Part shown: in pieces, positions 7,439-16,537 of the stretch | Numbering within the stretch: position 1 is the stretch's first letter | Layout: each line of letters begins with the position of its first letter | Source of the DNA: a virus | Direction: 5' to 3' (one strand) | Length of the DNA: 26,897 nucleotides | IMG/VR virus record: IMGVR_UViG_3300037847_005421 | Location: 4,312-31,208 of that record | Translations under genes and position numbers: made by a program | The notes under the pieces: generated by a model | Told to the model about the DNA's origin: nothing | What the model saw: the letters and a program-made list of their open reading frames with translations, nothing else | Database searches by the model: none

Positions 7439-8226
7439 ACGTTGTACCAATTAGATTTTCTTCTCGTTTCAAGTAACTCGTAGTCTTTATTATACCACTT
7501 CTCAATGAGTTGTCTATCCTCTTTTGTTACATTAGCTTCATATTTTTCAGACTTATTAATATGAGATAATTCTTCTGATCGATTAAACTTATCAATCAAA
7601 AACGTTCTTACTTCTTGAAAGTCTGGAAATCTAAAGAGAATAGTGTCATCAAAAATAAATTCACTCTGTGGTCTGAAATGATTATCCCAAACATATTCAT
7701 TATGGATATAACATTCATATGAATGATTTAACCAAGTACTAAAATCATCGGTCTGTATAGCACCTTCATGTGATCCAGGATCTCTGGTTTGCCATTCATA
7801 TGAATGTTCTGATTTTATGTAATGTTTTTTTCTAAATCTATACTCACTAATAAGTCTATCAACAGGATCTCTGATCATGGCAAAATTGAAATCAATTTTA
7901 TTCATATCAACATATTGTTCAATCATCTTAGCGTGCCAATGATGATTTGAACATGGAATAGAATTTGAAGGTAAGTTGCCACCACTTGTTTCCCAACCAT
8001 ATCCTCTTTTTAAAACGTTGGGATAATCTTCTTTATTAGAATTATTGTCAGGATGACTTAGAAATATTGCACAACCAATTGCCTTAATGTATGCACTGAT
8101 TGTACTACCGCCGGTTTTTGGAATATGAATAAAAAATCCATAAACGGTTTTTTTCTTTTCATGTTCTGATCCACAATGATCACATTTAATTTTTTGTGGA
8201 TCTAATGTTCTTTTGAAGATAGGCAT
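7435..8226 (-). CDS. Carbohydrate sulfotransferase-like protein with N-terminal Cys motif
   Basis: A 263-residue PAPS-dependent sulfotransferase of the Sulfotransfer_2-like group. The 5'-phosphosulfate loop is HIPKTGGST (34-42), and the 3'-phosphate site is MIRDPVDRLISEYR (117-130) with the paired R119 and S127. It would transfer sulfate from PAPS, which the host would supply, to a glycan hydroxyl. Before the catalytic domain lies KCDHCGSEH (14-22), a C-x2-C plus His arrangement that looks like a small metal knuckle and is unusual for the family. There is no signal or membrane anchor, unlike Golgi relatives, so it acts in the cytoplasm. A 14-base gap separates it from the upstream gene, one of only two gaps in the cassette. 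Confidence 0.82.
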   Translation of the reverse strand: MPIFKRTLDPQKIKCDHCGSEHEKKKTVYGFFIHIPKTGGSTISAYIKAIGCAIFLSHPDNNSNKEDYPNVLKRGYGWETSGGNLPSNSIPCSNHHWHAKMIEQYVDMNKIDFNFAMIRDPVDRLISEYRFRKKHYIKSEHSYEWQTRDPGSHEGAIQTDDFSTWLNHSYECYIHNEYVWDNHFRPQSEFIFDDTILFRFPDFQEVRTFLIDKFNRSEELSHINKSEKYEANVTKEDRQLIEKWYNKDYELLETRRKSNWYNV

Positions 8227-8240
8227 GTTATTCTTTTATT

Positions 8241-8918
8241 TTATGCCAGTTTTGTTCCTGGCGGAAGGTGATAGTGGAATCCAAAAGGAGTAATACCTTT
8301 TGTCTCTGCGATTGGTTTCTCATGCGAGAACTTAGCAGCAACTTCAACGGGAGCAAACTTACATCCAAGTGCTTCATAAATGTGTCGATTATGAACACAA
8401 ATATTTCCATCTTCTGCAGTGTTCTTTGCATTCATATGTTTGTAAAAGTCGCCCCAGTTCACGTCAAAGTGAACATACGCTCTCTTGGGAACGTCAAGTA
8501 GTTTCTTACTGCGGAATGAGAATCCACCATTTCCAACTCGATGTCCTTTACCCCATGGATCAATGTAAGACCATGGCACTTCTTCCCATGGAGCACCGAT
8601 GTAGTCGTAATTAAAGAACTCATTATCCCATTTATCGGGATTAATTACAAAACCATCAGGTTGCACAAGTAAACAATAATCAGTGTCAATATGTTCACTG
8701 AGATTATAGATGCAATAATAGTTGTAATCATGAATAGATTTTATTTCATAACATTCTGAAAACTCAATCCCCTCAGGAAGATTGTCTGGTTTTTTATGAG
8801 TAATCAATTTTACAGAACCAAACTTAATTCCCTTCATACTGTGTTGAAGAGCAAACAGAGCTCCGTCAACATTATCCGAAGAGATACAAAATAATGTTAC
8901 ATTAGGCAGTTCAATCAT
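8241..8918 (-). CDS. DUF5672-like putative glycosyltransferase
   Basis: A 225-residue protein matching the pattern I associate with DUF5672: an N-terminal VTLFCISS strand, the acidic CLLVQPDGFVIN motif, FNYDYIGAPW near residues 124-133 and the glycine signature VGNGGFSFRSKKLL near 148-161, followed by an ED-containing C-terminal motif (NTAEDGNIC). These proteins sit in polysaccharide clusters and are considered GT-A-like glycosyltransferases, but to my knowledge activity has been assigned mostly by context. Its start overlaps the upstream GT11-like stop (ATGA). Confidence 0.8.
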   Translation of the reverse strand: MIELPNVTLFCISSDNVDGALFALQHSMKGIKFGSVKLITHKKPDNLPEGIEFSECYEIKSIHDYNYYCIYNLSEHIDTDYCLLVQPDGFVINPDKWDNEFFNYDYIGAPWEEVPWSYIDPWGKGHRVGNGGFSFRSKKLLDVPKRAYVHFDVNWGDFYKHMNAKNTAEDGNICVHNRHIYEALGCKFAPVEVAAKFSHEKPIAETKGITPFGFHYHLPPGTKLA

Positions 8919-9823
8919 AAGTCATCTCCATAAATGTTTGAGTTCTTTTTATACTCTTCAAATTCAAGTTTGCATTGTTTTGGTGTAGAGAGATTGCCTT
9001 CTCTATCCATATAGTATGTAGGATACGAATAAATGCTGCATCCAAGAGACCACCACCCCTGAGATCGATTGTGATCAAACCAATACTTAGGAGCAATACA
9101 TGTTTCCAAGTGTTCATTCATCCAAAGAGGAAAACATGCAAAAGTAGATGCACCACAAATTACATGTCTAGCATTTTTAAGTGCGACGAAATCCCAGTCT
9201 ATACTTACATGATATGCTTCAAATTCTGGTAGAACATGATTAGCTGCTGCAACGTCATCAGTGACAATTGCAAACTTCATATTTGGATGTTGTTCTTGTA
9301 CTCTTTTAATTGCATTATTATAATAACTTCTTGGTAGCCAACAACCAGCATTACCAATCATATCACCACCTCGAAAGTTGATGATACACATATCCTCTAC
9401 ATTAGTATCATTATGTTCTTTATCTTCATTGACTTTAAACCAGTTTCTAAAGTTACTGTCAATAAAATAATCTTCTGATTGAAGATTACCATCAATCTTT
9501 GTGTTGTCCGAGATTGTTAAAAGTTTCTTATCTGTCAGTCGAATATCAGTTTGAAGCAGTGGATCAGTTGATTCTGCATGTCGATATTCTCTGTAGTAAT
9601 TTTCTATTCCTTCAGATAGTTCTGTTGGCGGACCACCTTCTGGTCCAGATCCACCAATGACTTCCTTACCCATATCAACAGACATGAAATCATGTCCCTT
9701 GAATTTATCGGATCGCATGATTCCCCACTCGTATCCATTTTTTTCTGCGATGGATCGCAAAGTGGCATAAGCAAACAGTTGATTGCCAAAACCTTGTCCT
9801 TTGTATATCTCTGTAATAATCAT
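8915..9823 (-). CDS. GT11-like glycosyltransferase, divergent copy 3
   Basis: A 302-residue GT-B protein. The N-terminal loop QGFGNQLFAYATLRSIAEKN (10-29) and the IVTDDVAAAN block match GT11, but the usual H-x-R-x2-D donor motif reads NFRGGD (149-154), replacing the His with Asn, and the C-terminal NSSxSWWGAW block is replaced by GASTFACFPLWM. It therefore belongs to the GT11/O-fucosyltransferase superfamily but probably uses a different donor or acceptor. Starts at ATG 9823 with an ATGA overlap. Confidence 0.8.
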   Translation of the reverse strand: MIITEIYKGQGFGNQLFAYATLRSIAEKNGYEWGIMRSDKFKGHDFMSVDMGKEVIGGSGPEGGPPTELSEGIENYYREYRHAESTDPLLQTDIRLTDKKLLTISDNTKIDGNLQSEDYFIDSNFRNWFKVNEDKEHNDTNVEDMCIINFRGGDMIGNAGCWLPRSYYNNAIKRVQEQHPNMKFAIVTDDVAAANHVLPEFEAYHVSIDWDFVALKNARHVICGASTFACFPLWMNEHLETCIAPKYWFDHNRSQGWWSLGCSIYSYPTYYMDREGNLSTPKQCKLEFEEYKKNSNIYGDDL

Positions 9824-10551
9824 ATCAATGACTTCATGTTTTCAGATACTTTAAAATTACACATCCATATCGTATAGAGTGCTCGTTCAATCATTTGACC
9901 TTCACCAGAAACTCTAGAGTGGTCTGTAAAAGTTCGTAGATTTTCGTAGAATATTCTATCATACTTTAGAATATATTCTTTAGGCACAACAAAATTTCCA
10001 CCAGGAGGAAATCTTACGTATTTCGGAAGAACAGGATTAACAAAACAAAACGATAGAAAATCATTATAGTTCGTAAAGTATTTTGTTGGATGTTTAGGAT
10101 GATTTAGATACCAACTATCGTTAAACTCCATCCATCCGCCCGCACAAGATAACATAGCATACCCCACTTTCAATGCATCTTGATCTAGATCATGAATTTC
10201 CCAGTCTTCAATTGGAGTAAAACATTGAAGATTTACTAATCGATCAAATACTTCTTGACTTACATGTCTCCCTACAGTGTTTCCTTTAATGAAAACAGTT
10301 ACATCGGGAAGATTATCATAATGATCAATAATAAATGTCATATAGTCACTAATGTTATATCCATTTGGAGATCCATTAGTAATATTATAGTCTGGATATC
10401 GATCTTTTAAATTGGATGGAGGAAGAAATGAACTATTATCATTATCAACAACGCCACCATTCCATGTCTTATCATAGATTAGATGTGGATTTGGGTAATT
10501 TTTTACCCAATCAAGATCATTATTGTAATTAGATATACAAAAAAAGTTCAT
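9820..10551 (-). CDS. DUF3431-like protein, putative glycan enzyme
   Basis: A 243-residue protein. Its N-terminus (FFCISNYNNDLDWVKNY), the YDNLPDVTVFIKGN block near residues 78-91 and the later NFVVPKEYILKYDRIFYENL stretch resemble DUF3431, a domain found in fungal and bacterial surface-carbohydrate loci. It ends in ERALYTIWMCNF, also like the family. No catalytic mechanism is established for it; a glycosyltransferase-type role is suggested by context. The start overlaps the upstream stop (ATGA), with a good GGAAGGA Shine-Dalgarno adjoining. Confidence 0.7.
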   Translation of the reverse strand: MNFFCISNYNNDLDWVKNYPNPHLIYDKTWNGGVVDNDNSSFLPPSNLKDRYPDYNITNGSPNGYNISDYMTFIIDHYDNLPDVTVFIKGNTVGRHVSQEVFDRLVNLQCFTPIEDWEIHDLDQDALKVGYAMLSCAGGWMEFNDSWYLNHPKHPTKYFTNYNDFLSFCFVNPVLPKYVRFPPGGNFVVPKEYILKYDRIFYENLRTFTDHSRVSGEGQMIERALYTIWMCNFKVSENMKSLI

Positions 10552-11477
10552 TCCTTCCCTAAAGCGTAGTTTACATTATGAGAATAAAACCGATCTAAGT
10601 CCAAATTATGAAGCGGTAACTCTTTTAGTTCCATTACAAGATGATCGTTTACAGTCAATAAGTTTTCTGTTACATCACTCCATTCATTCACAAAAAGAAC
10701 TGGATAATCTTTAAATAAAGTTTCCAAATAATCATTCTTCTTCATAATAGGAACAGTGCGAAGATATATTGCCTCCCAATTTCTGTGGCAATCTATGGCA
10801 TTTCCTCTGGGACAAATTACAAATTTGGACCTCTGTAACGTATCAAGAAAAGTATCATAGTTTACTCTATCGTAATCTACTTTTGCAAATGAAGAGAATA
10901 ACTGTTTGAGTCCTTTTCTTTCTGGATGTGATGACTCATTAAAACTTACATAACATAGATGATTTTTTTCTGGACTCTGATCAATCATTTCAGAAATAAC
11001 TTTACATCGATCATCCCCAGGATGCATTGCTCTTTGTAAACCGTATGGAGCAGGAACAACTTTCCCTCCATTTGAAACTGCATTAACAGCACTAATCAAT
11101 AAAACATTATCTGGTATGAGATTGTGAATTGCTTCGTCTATTGGAGTATCTTCAAGATTAGTAAAGATGATAAATCTCATATCTGGAAAATTAGAACACA
11201 GTGAAAGAAGATCACTTTCATTCATTAACCGATCAACATACAATCTATCACTATCATTACATTCAATACAATTTCTTTTATATAAACGAATGTTATCTAT
11301 AAAGAGAGTCATGTAATCTCTTTCTTTTGAAATACTAAAAACCTTATCTACAAATTCAAGATTCAATAAGTTAGCCGGTTTCATAAAAGAAGTGTGAATA
11401 TTCCCCCATTGACCAGATTGGTCTCCAAAAGAATAATCACACTTCTGAGAAAGGGCATACCCTTCTATTGGTTTCAT
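10548..11477 (-). CDS. Exostosin-like glycosyltransferase (GT47-like)
   Basis: A 309-residue protein with the exostosin-type C-terminal block CPRGNAIDCHRNWEAI (222-237) followed by RTVPIM, and a preceding YDTFLDTLQRSKFVI helix/strand. This region binds the nucleotide sugar in GT47 proteins. The N-terminal half is divergent. No membrane anchor is present, unlike eukaryotic exostosins. Four-base overlaps join it to both neighbours. The sugar transferred is unknown. Confidence 0.78.
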   Translation of the reverse strand: MKPIEGYALSQKCDYSFGDQSGQWGNIHTSFMKPANLLNLEFVDKVFSISKERDYMTLFIDNIRLYKRNCIECNDSDRLYVDRLMNESDLLSLCSNFPDMRFIIFTNLEDTPIDEAIHNLIPDNVLLISAVNAVSNGGKVVPAPYGLQRAMHPGDDRCKVISEMIDQSPEKNHLCYVSFNESSHPERKGLKQLFSSFAKVDYDRVNYDTFLDTLQRSKFVICPRGNAIDCHRNWEAIYLRTVPIMKKNDYLETLFKDYPVLFVNEWSDVTENLLTVNDHLVMELKELPLHNLDLDRFYSHNVNYALGKE

Positions 11478-12319
11478 GCTATAAACTCCGCATATTTTTC
11501 CTGATTTTCTACAATGTAATCAGGATACGTATCATCAATACCAACTTTAGACATACGACCACGATTTAATGGATCAATACCTTGAGCAATTTTTTCTTCA
11601 GCATTTCCAACTACAGAATCAATATTGTTTTCGGTATGTTCGTAAGAAGCAAGTTTCAGTTTAAAGTTCTCCGCATCCCCAAAGAAACTCCAGTGCCATC
11701 CACCATTCTCAATTCTAAATGCATTTTGATGATCTTGACGATGTTGATCAATTGTTGTTTCTTTCAAATGTTTCCAAGTGCAAAGTCTAGATCCCATCCA
11801 TTCTGTATCATAGAGATAGTTGAGTTTGAAGTAGAAACCTCTCTGAAGACAAACATAATGATTGTTAGGATCAAACCAATCAAGATTTTCTAAAACAAGA
11901 GGATTAATAATCTCGTCAGCATCACTGGTAATAATCAAATCATCGTCACTAGCACCAGCTTTCTCAATACCAAATGCACTATTGTTTCTATTGTATAGAG
12001 CACGTTGGAATCGAATAGGAATATCGATCATCGGAGTTCCATATGGATCGGGTTCCTTATATGCCACATGAAATTTTGTCTTTTCAAGCATGTGGCTAAA
12101 GTCATTTGGAATTTCTTCCGTCACATGATGAATAATTTTATCATTAAATTTTCCAAACCTATCTTTATTTTCTTGATAGTAAAGAGGTTTTTCGTTACCG
12201 CTTACAGTAAAAGGAGATTCGGTGAGAACAAAATAATCTACAACATCATTAAGAATATTGAGTCGCATCTCAAGAAGATCCAACTCATTGAAAAAGATAA
12301 AACTGTCAAATACTTTCAT
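11474..12319 (-). CDS. Glycosyltransferase family 17
   Basis: A 281-residue GT17 protein, a family founded on beta-1,4-mannosyl-glycoprotein N-acetylglucosaminyltransferase III. The diagnostic N-terminus is DSFIFFNELDLLEMRLNIL (5-23) followed by VVDYFVLTESPFTVSG (26-41), and the acidic ITSDADEI motif lies near residue 135. I placed the start at ATG 12319, which has GAGG 8 bases upstream, rather than an in-frame TTG 6 bases earlier. This leaves a 2-base gap to the upstream gene. The bacterial members transfer unknown sugars in polysaccharide loci. Confidence 0.85.
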   Translation of the reverse strand: MKVFDSFIFFNELDLLEMRLNILNDVVDYFVLTESPFTVSGNEKPLYYQENKDRFGKFNDKIIHHVTEEIPNDFSHMLEKTKFHVAYKEPDPYGTPMIDIPIRFQRALYNRNNSAFGIEKAGASDDDLIITSDADEIINPLVLENLDWFDPNNHYVCLQRGFYFKLNYLYDTEWMGSRLCTWKHLKETTIDQHRQDHQNAFRIENGGWHWSFFGDAENFKLKLASYEHTENNIDSVVGNAEEKIAQGIDPLNRGRMSKVGIDDTYPDYIVENQEKYAEFIA

Positions 12320-12321
12320 GA

Positions 12322-13131
12322 TCAAACCTCAAATTCGTTTTCTTTTCTTAACTTTAAATTGTAATTCCAAACTGATTCAAACATAGAAGAATCAATGCCT
12401 TTTTGTTTAAGTGTATTAATCAAAGCATTAATATCTTTGGGCAAACAAGCACCACCAAATCCAAGTTCACCATCTGGTCCAGGAACCTTGGTATGATGTG
12501 CATTGATTCTATCATCATCACAAATAGCCTTTCTAACAACTTCATAGTCTGAATCAAAGTTGTTACATGTTTCATAAACGGAATTGAAATATGCAATCTT
12601 AAAAGCAAGGAAACTATTAGAGAAGTATTTGATCATCTCGGACTCATTGAATGAGACAAGATATGAAGGAACATTCTCCCACTCGGGGAATAATCCATAA
12701 AGAAAATCTCTTACATCTTTAGTATCCTCTTCTGGTCCACCAAAAACATTTCGATCACAGTTTATAAAATCTTCAACAGAATTATTTGCGGTTAGAAATT
12801 CTGGATTATGAACGATTTTTAAATTCCACTTTGCACTAGCAAGATATCGACTGAATCCAATAGGAACCGTTGACTTAATTACAAAAGTTCCTTTGACTGA
12901 TGTTGGCAATTCTTTAAAAAATTCTGCCAAATAACTAACATCACAATTACCACCCTCCGTCATTGGAGTTGGAAGGCAGATAAAGATGTAGTCACAATCC
13001 AATACATCTTCTTTGGTATTAGGTGATCGATCATGATCAACATCATAAACCTTTACTTCAACCCTATCTTTTAGATTTTGATGAATTGCATTTCCAACAA
13101 AACCATTACCAATAATTCCTACAGTTTTCAT
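12322..13131 (-). CDS. Short UDP-glucose/GDP-mannose dehydrogenase-family protein
   Basis: A 269-residue relative of the UDP-glucose dehydrogenases. The Rossmann motif GNGFVG is at 8-13, KSTVPIG at 86-92, NPEFLT at 109-114, a probable active-site Lys178 in AFKIAYFN, and catalytic Cys229 in GGACLPKD. The C-terminal UDP-binding domain of about 100 residues seen in standard enzymes is missing. The frame ends soon after the central domain, with no sign of a downstream continuation because the next gene begins at once. It may work on a different or smaller substrate, pair with another subunit, or use a different nucleotide site. ATGA overlap with the upstream gene. Confidence 0.83.
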   Translation of the reverse strand: MKTVGIIGNGFVGNAIHQNLKDRVEVKVYDVDHDRSPNTKEDVLDCDYIFICLPTPMTEGGNCDVSYLAEFFKELPTSVKGTFVIKSTVPIGFSRYLASAKWNLKIVHNPEFLTANNSVEDFINCDRNVFGGPEEDTKDVRDFLYGLFPEWENVPSYLVSFNESEMIKYFSNSFLAFKIAYFNSVYETCNNFDSDYEVVRKAICDDDRINAHHTKVPGPDGELGFGGACLPKDINALINTLKQKGIDSSMFESVWNYNLKLRKENEFEV

Positions 13132-14117
13132 TTCCAGTACTCGTAAATGTCTTTAGTTACTTCATACTCCATGTCTTTTACTTTTCTGTTTGGTTGTTTC
13201 ATTGCCCAAACAAACATGGACTCAATTAAATCTTCTAAGACAGTCTCATCTTTAAAATTCAACAATGTCTTTGCTTTAGTATGATCACAATAGGCATGTT
13301 TAACTTCATGTCTTGGTTCTCCATGTTCAATGGGAACTTCATATCCATACTTTTTACCAATACTTTGCACTGTTTCAGCAACTTGATTTAGACTGAAGTA
13401 TTTGTCTGCACCAATATTAAAGATCTCTCCATCATGATCAGTCAGAAGTTTATCAAATGGTTGCATATAATATCTAATGTCAGAGAAAGCTCGAGTCTGT
13501 TCTCCGTCTCCATAAACAAGAATAGGTTGACCATTCAATGTCTTACGAATAAAAATACCAATTACATTCCGATACCTATCCCAAATATTTTGATAGATAC
13601 CCAACACATTATGGGGACGAACAATGTTATATCTCAAACCAAATTGTTCATGTGCAAGTTTTAGATCACACTCAACAGCATACTTTGCAATTCCATATGG
13701 ATCAATTGGTTGTGGTTTCTTATCTTCAGTAAATGGTGGTTCTTGTTCACCATAGACTGCCATGGATGATGTAAAGATGATTTTTACATCATGTTTAATA
13801 CATTCATTGATAAGATTTGCAGAACAAATCAAATTATTTCTATAGTTAAAATTGCGAATGAAAGGAGAAAGTCCTTCAGCAGCATAGGCAGCAAAATGAA
13901 GAAGAACATCAGGTTTGTGTTCTTCAAACAAATCTACAATTTTTTTTCTATTTTCAAGATTTATTTTCCTAAAAATAAAATTCTCGTTTTTAGGAACAAA
14001 AGCTTTGTATCCTCCAGATAAATTATCAATACCAATTACAGTATGACCACTTTCTAAAAGATGTCTTGTATAGTTTGCACCCAGAAGTCCTGCACAACCA
14101 GTAACAAAAATTTTCAT
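13128..14117 (-). CDS. UDP-glucose 4-epimerase-like SDR (GalE-like)
   Basis: A 329-residue extended short-chain dehydrogenase. The NAD-binding glycine motif TGCAGLLG is at 6-13, a GIDNLSGG segment typical of GalE at 29-36, and the catalytic triad is Ser117/Ser118, Tyr141 and Lys145 (SSMAVYGE and DPYGIAKY). GalE-type enzymes interconvert UDP-glucose and UDP-galactose or the N-acetyl forms. Exact specificity is uncertain because related UDP-glucuronate 4-epimerases look similar, and a dehydrogenase that could supply a uronate lies immediately downstream. ATGA overlaps on both sides. Confidence 0.85.
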   Translation of the reverse strand: MKIFVTGCAGLLGANYTRHLLESGHTVIGIDNLSGGYKAFVPKNENFIFRKINLENRKKIVDLFEEHKPDVLLHFAAYAAEGLSPFIRNFNYRNNLICSANLINECIKHDVKIIFTSSMAVYGEQEPPFTEDKKPQPIDPYGIAKYAVECDLKLAHEQFGLRYNIVRPHNVLGIYQNIWDRYRNVIGIFIRKTLNGQPILVYGDGEQTRAFSDIRYYMQPFDKLLTDHDGEIFNIGADKYFSLNQVAETVQSIGKKYGYEVPIEHGEPRHEVKHAYCDHTKAKTLLNFKDETVLEDLIESMFVWAMKQPNRKVKDMEYEVTKDIYEYWK

Positions 14118-14929
14118 GCCTTATAATCTAAAATAAATTTTCTCTGTTCTTCTGTGTTCATCCAACTACAGGGAAAAACAGTGAGATAGTCTTTGAGTTC
14201 CATCTCATGAACCACAACATCTGTACCATACATCATAGTATAGTTAAGATGTTCCGTCAACAAAAGATCTGTAGTATATAGGTCTGTGATTTGAGAGGAA
14301 CATAGTGCTGCAGCCATTGCAAAAGTTCCAACTCCCGACAATGCAAGATGTTTTGCAGACATCAATGTTGCAAAATCTTCTTCGACGGTAGATGATTGAA
14401 TCGTTACCTTATTATTCTTTTTCAATTCATGAACAATTGGATTTAAATCATCTGGTTCAGTAATTAGGATTGCCTTATCGAAACTATCAATTAGATTTTC
14501 ATAAAAACAAAGTGGGTTTGGAATATAGTTTGTTGGAGGATTAAAGATACGGTGATAGTTATCGCCGCTTCTCAAATGCATTACAATTGTATCATCACCA
14601 AGAGGATCAGTAGTAGGAAGTTTTAGATACTTGGAAATTTCCAAGCATGCCCTTCTCATGTTTTCATAAACATATTCTTTCGGTAATCCTACCTCATTTC
14701 CTCCCTCAAATATTCCCTTTTCACAGTGAACTAAAGGTTCCCAAGAATAGAATCTACCACGAGCATCGACAGGGGTCTCTCCAAATTCACATCTAAACTC
14801 AGAAATAATATCATGTTGCAATTTTTGTTCAAAAGTTCCTGAAAAATTTTCAGCAAACATGTATGCATTTGCAACTTGTTGAATATTATTTCCAAGTCTT
14901 CCAGACCAATGAGAAACAGTTACTGTCAT
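14114..14929 (-). CDS. Fucosyltransferase-superfamily glycosyltransferase (GT11/GT23-like)
   Basis: A 271-residue GT-B protein with a glycine loop GRLGNNIQQVANAYMFAE (10-27), the donor motif VMHLRSGD (116-123) and a C-terminal GVGTFAMAAAL block. These correspond in order to GT11 motifs I-III, but the WWGAW signature is missing, so I place it only at superfamily level. The motif implies a GDP-sugar donor. It lies between a methyltransferase and a GalE-like epimerase, with ATGA overlaps on both sides. Confidence 0.76.
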   Translation of the reverse strand: MTVTVSHWSGRLGNNIQQVANAYMFAENFSGTFEQKLQHDIISEFRCEFGETPVDARGRFYSWEPLVHCEKGIFEGGNEVGLPKEYVYENMRRACLEISKYLKLPTTDPLGDDTIVMHLRSGDNYHRIFNPPTNYIPNPLCFYENLIDSFDKAILITEPDDLNPIVHELKKNNKVTIQSSTVEEDFATLMSAKHLALSGVGTFAMAAALCSSQITDLYTTDLLLTEHLNYTMMYGTDVVVHEMELKDYLTVFPCSWMNTEEQRKFILDYKA

Positions 14930-15684
14930 GGTTTGATAATCAATTCATTTTCAATTGCATCGATATCTTGTCCCCAGTTAACAAACTTGGGATTTTGTGG
15001 ATTGAAATGAAGATCATTCAGCCAGTTACGAATTTCAAAAACTTCATCCCAATTAATGTTTTCTTTAAACCTTGCAATAGCATCTAGAGTTTTGACCTTG
15101 ACAAATGTCATACCAAAACTAGGAGTGTAATGATTGAGTACGATGTCATCATCTTCATACGTATCCATTTCACGAACACTCTTTGGTAGATTAAAGAAAT
15201 CTGTAATGGCTACATCAACACGTTCCCATTGTTTTTCTCCGATGATATCTCCAGGACCTTCCCAATGAGAGTCATGGAAAACAAAATACCCACCTTCTTT
15301 GAGATGATCTGCCCAGAAATAAAGTTCCGCGAGAACTTGTTCGCGAGTATGAATAGTATCAACAAAAATGATATCGAAGGGATCTTCATCCCAATTTTTA
15401 CCAAGAGTCACACTATCTGCCATGTAACACATGTAGTTACTATTAACAAATCGTGCGCCATTCTTCTCAAAACCATCAAACATCAAGTCACATCCACAAA
15501 CTTGATTGTTTCGTTCTTCTGATTCCACAGACATTACTGCAGAAGAAGCACCAAGACGAACACCAAGATCAATAAATCTTGCGTCTTTATGTGTTCTTAC
15601 AAGTTCAAGAAGTTTCCATGCATTTGAACCAAGATCACAATGCGGTTCATTAATAAAGTTTTTAAGCGGGGTGAGATTAGTCAT
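14926..15684 (-). CDS. Class I SAM-dependent methyltransferase
   Basis: A 252-residue Rossmann methyltransferase related to the cephalosporin hydroxylase CmcI/Methyltransf_24 group. The SAM-binding strand and glycine loop are ARFIDLGVRLGASS, and the later DIIFVDTIHTREQV and GGYFVFHDSHWEG blocks hold the acidic and His residues typical of the group. It probably O-methylates a sugar of the glycan made by this cassette. I chose ATG 15684, which has AAGGAG 10 bases upstream; an in-frame ATG at 15693 has only 1 base between the same motif and the start. It overlaps the upstream epimerase by 8 bases. Confidence 0.82.
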   Translation of the reverse strand: MTNLTPLKNFINEPHCDLGSNAWKLLELVRTHKDARFIDLGVRLGASSAVMSVESEERNNQVCGCDLMFDGFEKNGARFVNSNYMCYMADSVTLGKNWDEDPFDIIFVDTIHTREQVLAELYFWADHLKEGGYFVFHDSHWEGPGDIIGEKQWERVDVAITDFFNLPKSVREMDTYEDDDIVLNHYTPSFGMTFVKVKTLDAIARFKENINWDEVFEIRNWLNDLHFNPQNPKFVNWGQDIDAIENELIIKP

Positions 15685-16537
15685 TAGATTCATACTCCTT
15701 TTTCATTTCATCAAATACTTTACCGATACCATCTTGGAGATTTGTTTTGGGCATCCACCATCCAAAGATATAGTTATCTGCTTCATTTCTTTTGTCCATC
15801 TGAACACTATCTTTTGCGAGTCCAGGTTTAATTTTTACATCATACTTCCCGATTCTATTGAAACATCCCTGAATAATTTCAGCGACAGCCTTAATTGATT
15901 CTGATCGGAAAGACGTAATATGCAGAGGATCTGTTGGTTTAAAATCACCATAGTGTTCCATGATAGTCTCAAGTGCTTCGCAACAATCTTCTGCATATAA
16001 GAACTGTCGTTCTTCAGTCCCATCTGTCATCATCTCAAACTCACCTTCTTCAAATCCTTTGCGAATAAAGTCAGTGATTACATGAGATTTTTCATGATCT
16101 TTCTCAATACCATAGACATTCCAAAACTTAACAGTCAATCCTTTTAAGTTTTGAGTGTACATTTCACCAACACGCTTCATGACACCATAAGGAGAGTAAC
16201 TCATGTTACTCATTTGAGATGAGGCAAAGACAAATGGTTTCCGATATTCATGCAAATACTGGAATACATTTGCCATGATTCTAGTATTGTTATTGATGAA
16301 TTCATATGTATGTTGATACTTTTTTAGATATCTAGAACCACCAACATCAAATGCAAGAAAAAATACAAAGTCAGCAAGACGAATATCATGCATCAATTTG
16401 GGATTAGGAATTTTTCTTAAGTCCTCTTGTTCTCCATTAGTAACATCAAACTCCGTAACTTCATGTCCTTTTTCATGTAAGTAATCGGTCAGATATGCAC
16501 CAATCTGACCACCAGATCCAAGAATTAAAACTTTCAT
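15677..16537 (-). CDS. NAD-dependent sugar epimerase/dehydratase (SDR)
   Basis: A 286-residue extended SDR. The glycine motif GSGGQIG is at 7-13, FDVGGSRYL at 63-71, and the catalytic Ser106/Ser107, Tyr117 and Lys121 (SSQMSNMSYSPYGVMKR). It is shorter than GalE, and the substrate cannot be assigned. It directly follows the GDP-mannose 3,5-epimerase with an ATGA overlap, so it may act on the same GDP-sugar, for example as a further epimerase or reductase. That is inference from position. Confidence 0.8.
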   Translation of the reverse strand: MKVLILGSGGQIGAYLTDYLHEKGHEVTEFDVTNGEQEDLRKIPNPKLMHDIRLADFVFFLAFDVGGSRYLKKYQHTYEFINNNTRIMANVFQYLHEYRKPFVFASSQMSNMSYSPYGVMKRVGEMYTQNLKGLTVKFWNVYGIEKDHEKSHVITDFIRKGFEEGEFEMMTDGTEERQFLYAEDCCEALETIMEHYGDFKPTDPLHITSFRSESIKAVAEIIQGCFNRIGKYDVKIKPGLAKDSVQMDKRNEADNYIFGWWMPKTNLQDGIGKVFDEMKKEYESND

